Shown in pieces: positions 63,521-64,000 of a DNA stretch of 64,000 nucleotides. The stretch lies in NCBI RefSeq assembly GCF_000468755.1, contig NZ_AWEZ01000061.1, positions 62,001-126,000 on the forward strand. Reading direction: 5' to 3'. Within the stretch, counting starts at the first letter, position 1. Each line of letters opens with the position of its first letter. A model generated the notes under the pieces. The model was not told the DNA's origin. It did not search any database and saw only the letters and a list, made by a program, of their open reading frames with translations. This DNA is from Olsenella profusa F0195 (GTDB lineage Bacteria; Actinomycetota; Coriobacteriia; Coriobacteriales; Atopobiaceae). Both the position numbers and the translations under genes were made by a program.

Positions 63521-64000
63521 TTAGTCAAAGCATTCGTCCTTGAGCTTTACGATATGAACCGACTCCCCATTATCGCCCATAGTTTCCTTCATGCTAACGT
63601 CTTGGGATGGTCCTCCTGCCGGTGCATTCGTATTGCCTGAATAGTAGATCTCACCGTCCTTAACCTTAGTAACTATTGTCGCGTGGTGCACGCCATCGCC
63701 ATCATCCCAATACAGTAGATCACCTGGTTGAACTGTTTGGGCAGCTTCCTGAATGTCACTCTCGACACGCTCTGTATCGCTTGTGTTGTTCTTGTTATAG
63801 GAACCAATATCAATGGTACCGTTCGTATAGCCATTCTTTGGATCACTAAAGTACTCATACTGATCCCTTGCGGCACCCCATGGATTCGACCACGTATATC
63901 GATTCCCTCGATCATCGGTTCCCTGCTGTACACCGTAGTGGAAGCCAAACAGATTTCCTACACCGAGGCGGTTGTCAACCCTGCCAATAAAGTCACCAAA
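63521..64000 (-). CDS. Amidase/NlpC-P60-like toxin C-terminus, cut by window edge
   Basis: The frame is open from the right edge to the TAA at 63521-63523 (a second TAA follows), giving 159 residues. The segment VQPGDLLYWDDGDGVHHATIVTKV, followed by EIYYSGNTN, matches the His-containing half of bacterial amidase (Amidase_6) and NlpC/P60-like hydrolases that cut peptidoglycan. The catalytic Cys would be upstream, beyond the window. The DNA is visibly AT-rich compared with the downstream genes, suggesting an acquired toxin tip. The adjacent helical partner genes make an LXG-type type VII effector likely, to be confirmed from the missing N-terminus. Confidence 0.65.
   Translation of the reverse strand, partial: FGDFIGRVDNRLGVGNLFGFHYGVQQGTDDRGNRYTWSNPWGAARDQYEYFSDPKNGYTNGTIDIGSYNKNNTSDTERVESDIQEAAQTVQPGDLLYWDDGDGVHHATIVTKVKDGEIYYSGNTNAPAGGPSQDVSMKETMGDNGESVHIVKLKDECFD

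Noticed and set aside
1-64000. CRISPR arrays, tRNA/rRNA genes, intact insertion sequences or prophage
   Set aside because: Looked for in all gaps; no regularly spaced repeats, no cloverleaf or rRNA stretches, no transposase or integrase motifs were found.

Overview
The window reads as a high-GC, Gram-positive type chromosome segment. A compact fatty-acid operon with a fused AccDA and the flavoprotein enoyl reductase FabK, many uronate genes and lone aminoacyl-tRNA synthetase genes suggest a Coriobacteriia-like anaerobe (Olsenella/Atopobiaceae is my guess). That assignment is inference, since no rRNA gene is present. No tRNA, rRNA, CRISPR array, intact transposase or prophage was seen. Base composition was judged by eye, not computed.

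Layout. 1-0.4 kb: 3' end of an FAD-dependent dehydrogenase and a repeat-rich gap. 0.45-12.0 kb (minus): a nearly gapless type II fatty-acid operon in the order marR(fabT-like)-fabH-acpP-fabK-fabD-fabG-fabF-accB-fabZ-accC-accDA-degV-birA, with a perfect palindrome in front of its first gene. 12.2-14.6 kb (minus): polar amino-acid ABC transporter. 15-16 kb: a decayed DMT transporter and noncoding DNA. 16.1-26 kb: uronate locus 1 with a LacI regulator, HIT protein, uxaC, GPH symporter, uxaB-like, uxaA, kdgK and kdgA. 26.5-39.5 kb: housekeeping genes (map, ppc, flippase, glutaredoxin, aspS, hisS) and a hydantoinase/oxoprolinase pair. 39.6-46.8 kb: a 12-TM-type permease and uronate locus 2 (LacI, second KDG kinase, a frameshifted KDPG aldolase-VOC gene, uxuA and an Ldh-family reductase). 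47.7-56.7 kb (minus): rpiR, a mannose-family PTS, and a sugar-acid set (HAD hydrolase, M28-like membrane protein, KDPG aldolase, Fe-ADH-like dehydrogenase, IlvD/Edd-family dehydratase). 56.8-60 kb: a cluster of gene fragments around an intact Fur-family gene. 60-61.6 kb: a TrpF-like gene with substituted catalytic residues, and nudC. 61.6-64 kb: what looks like a decayed tandem array of type VII secretion (LXG-type) toxin/immunity modules, running off the right edge.

How it fits together. The fatty-acid operon makes malonyl-CoA (AccBCDA, biotinylated by BirA) and elongates it (FabH/D/F/G/Z/K on AcpP). A DegV protein that may be a fatty-acid carrier (FakB-like) and a MarR repressor complete the set. 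The two uronate loci are complementary. Locus 1 carries the isomerase UxaC and the altronate branch, locus 2 the mannonate branch, and both feed 2-keto-3-deoxygluconate (KDG) to a kinase and aldolase. LacI-type palindromes with an AAAYCGRTTT-like core lie in front of both loci and the permease, which points to shared control. The right-hand end is the most unusual part: small helical partner proteins, two paralogous membrane-anchored putative immunity proteins and an AT-rich amidase-like toxin C-terminus, in an order best explained by repeated partner-partner-toxin-immunity modules with losses.
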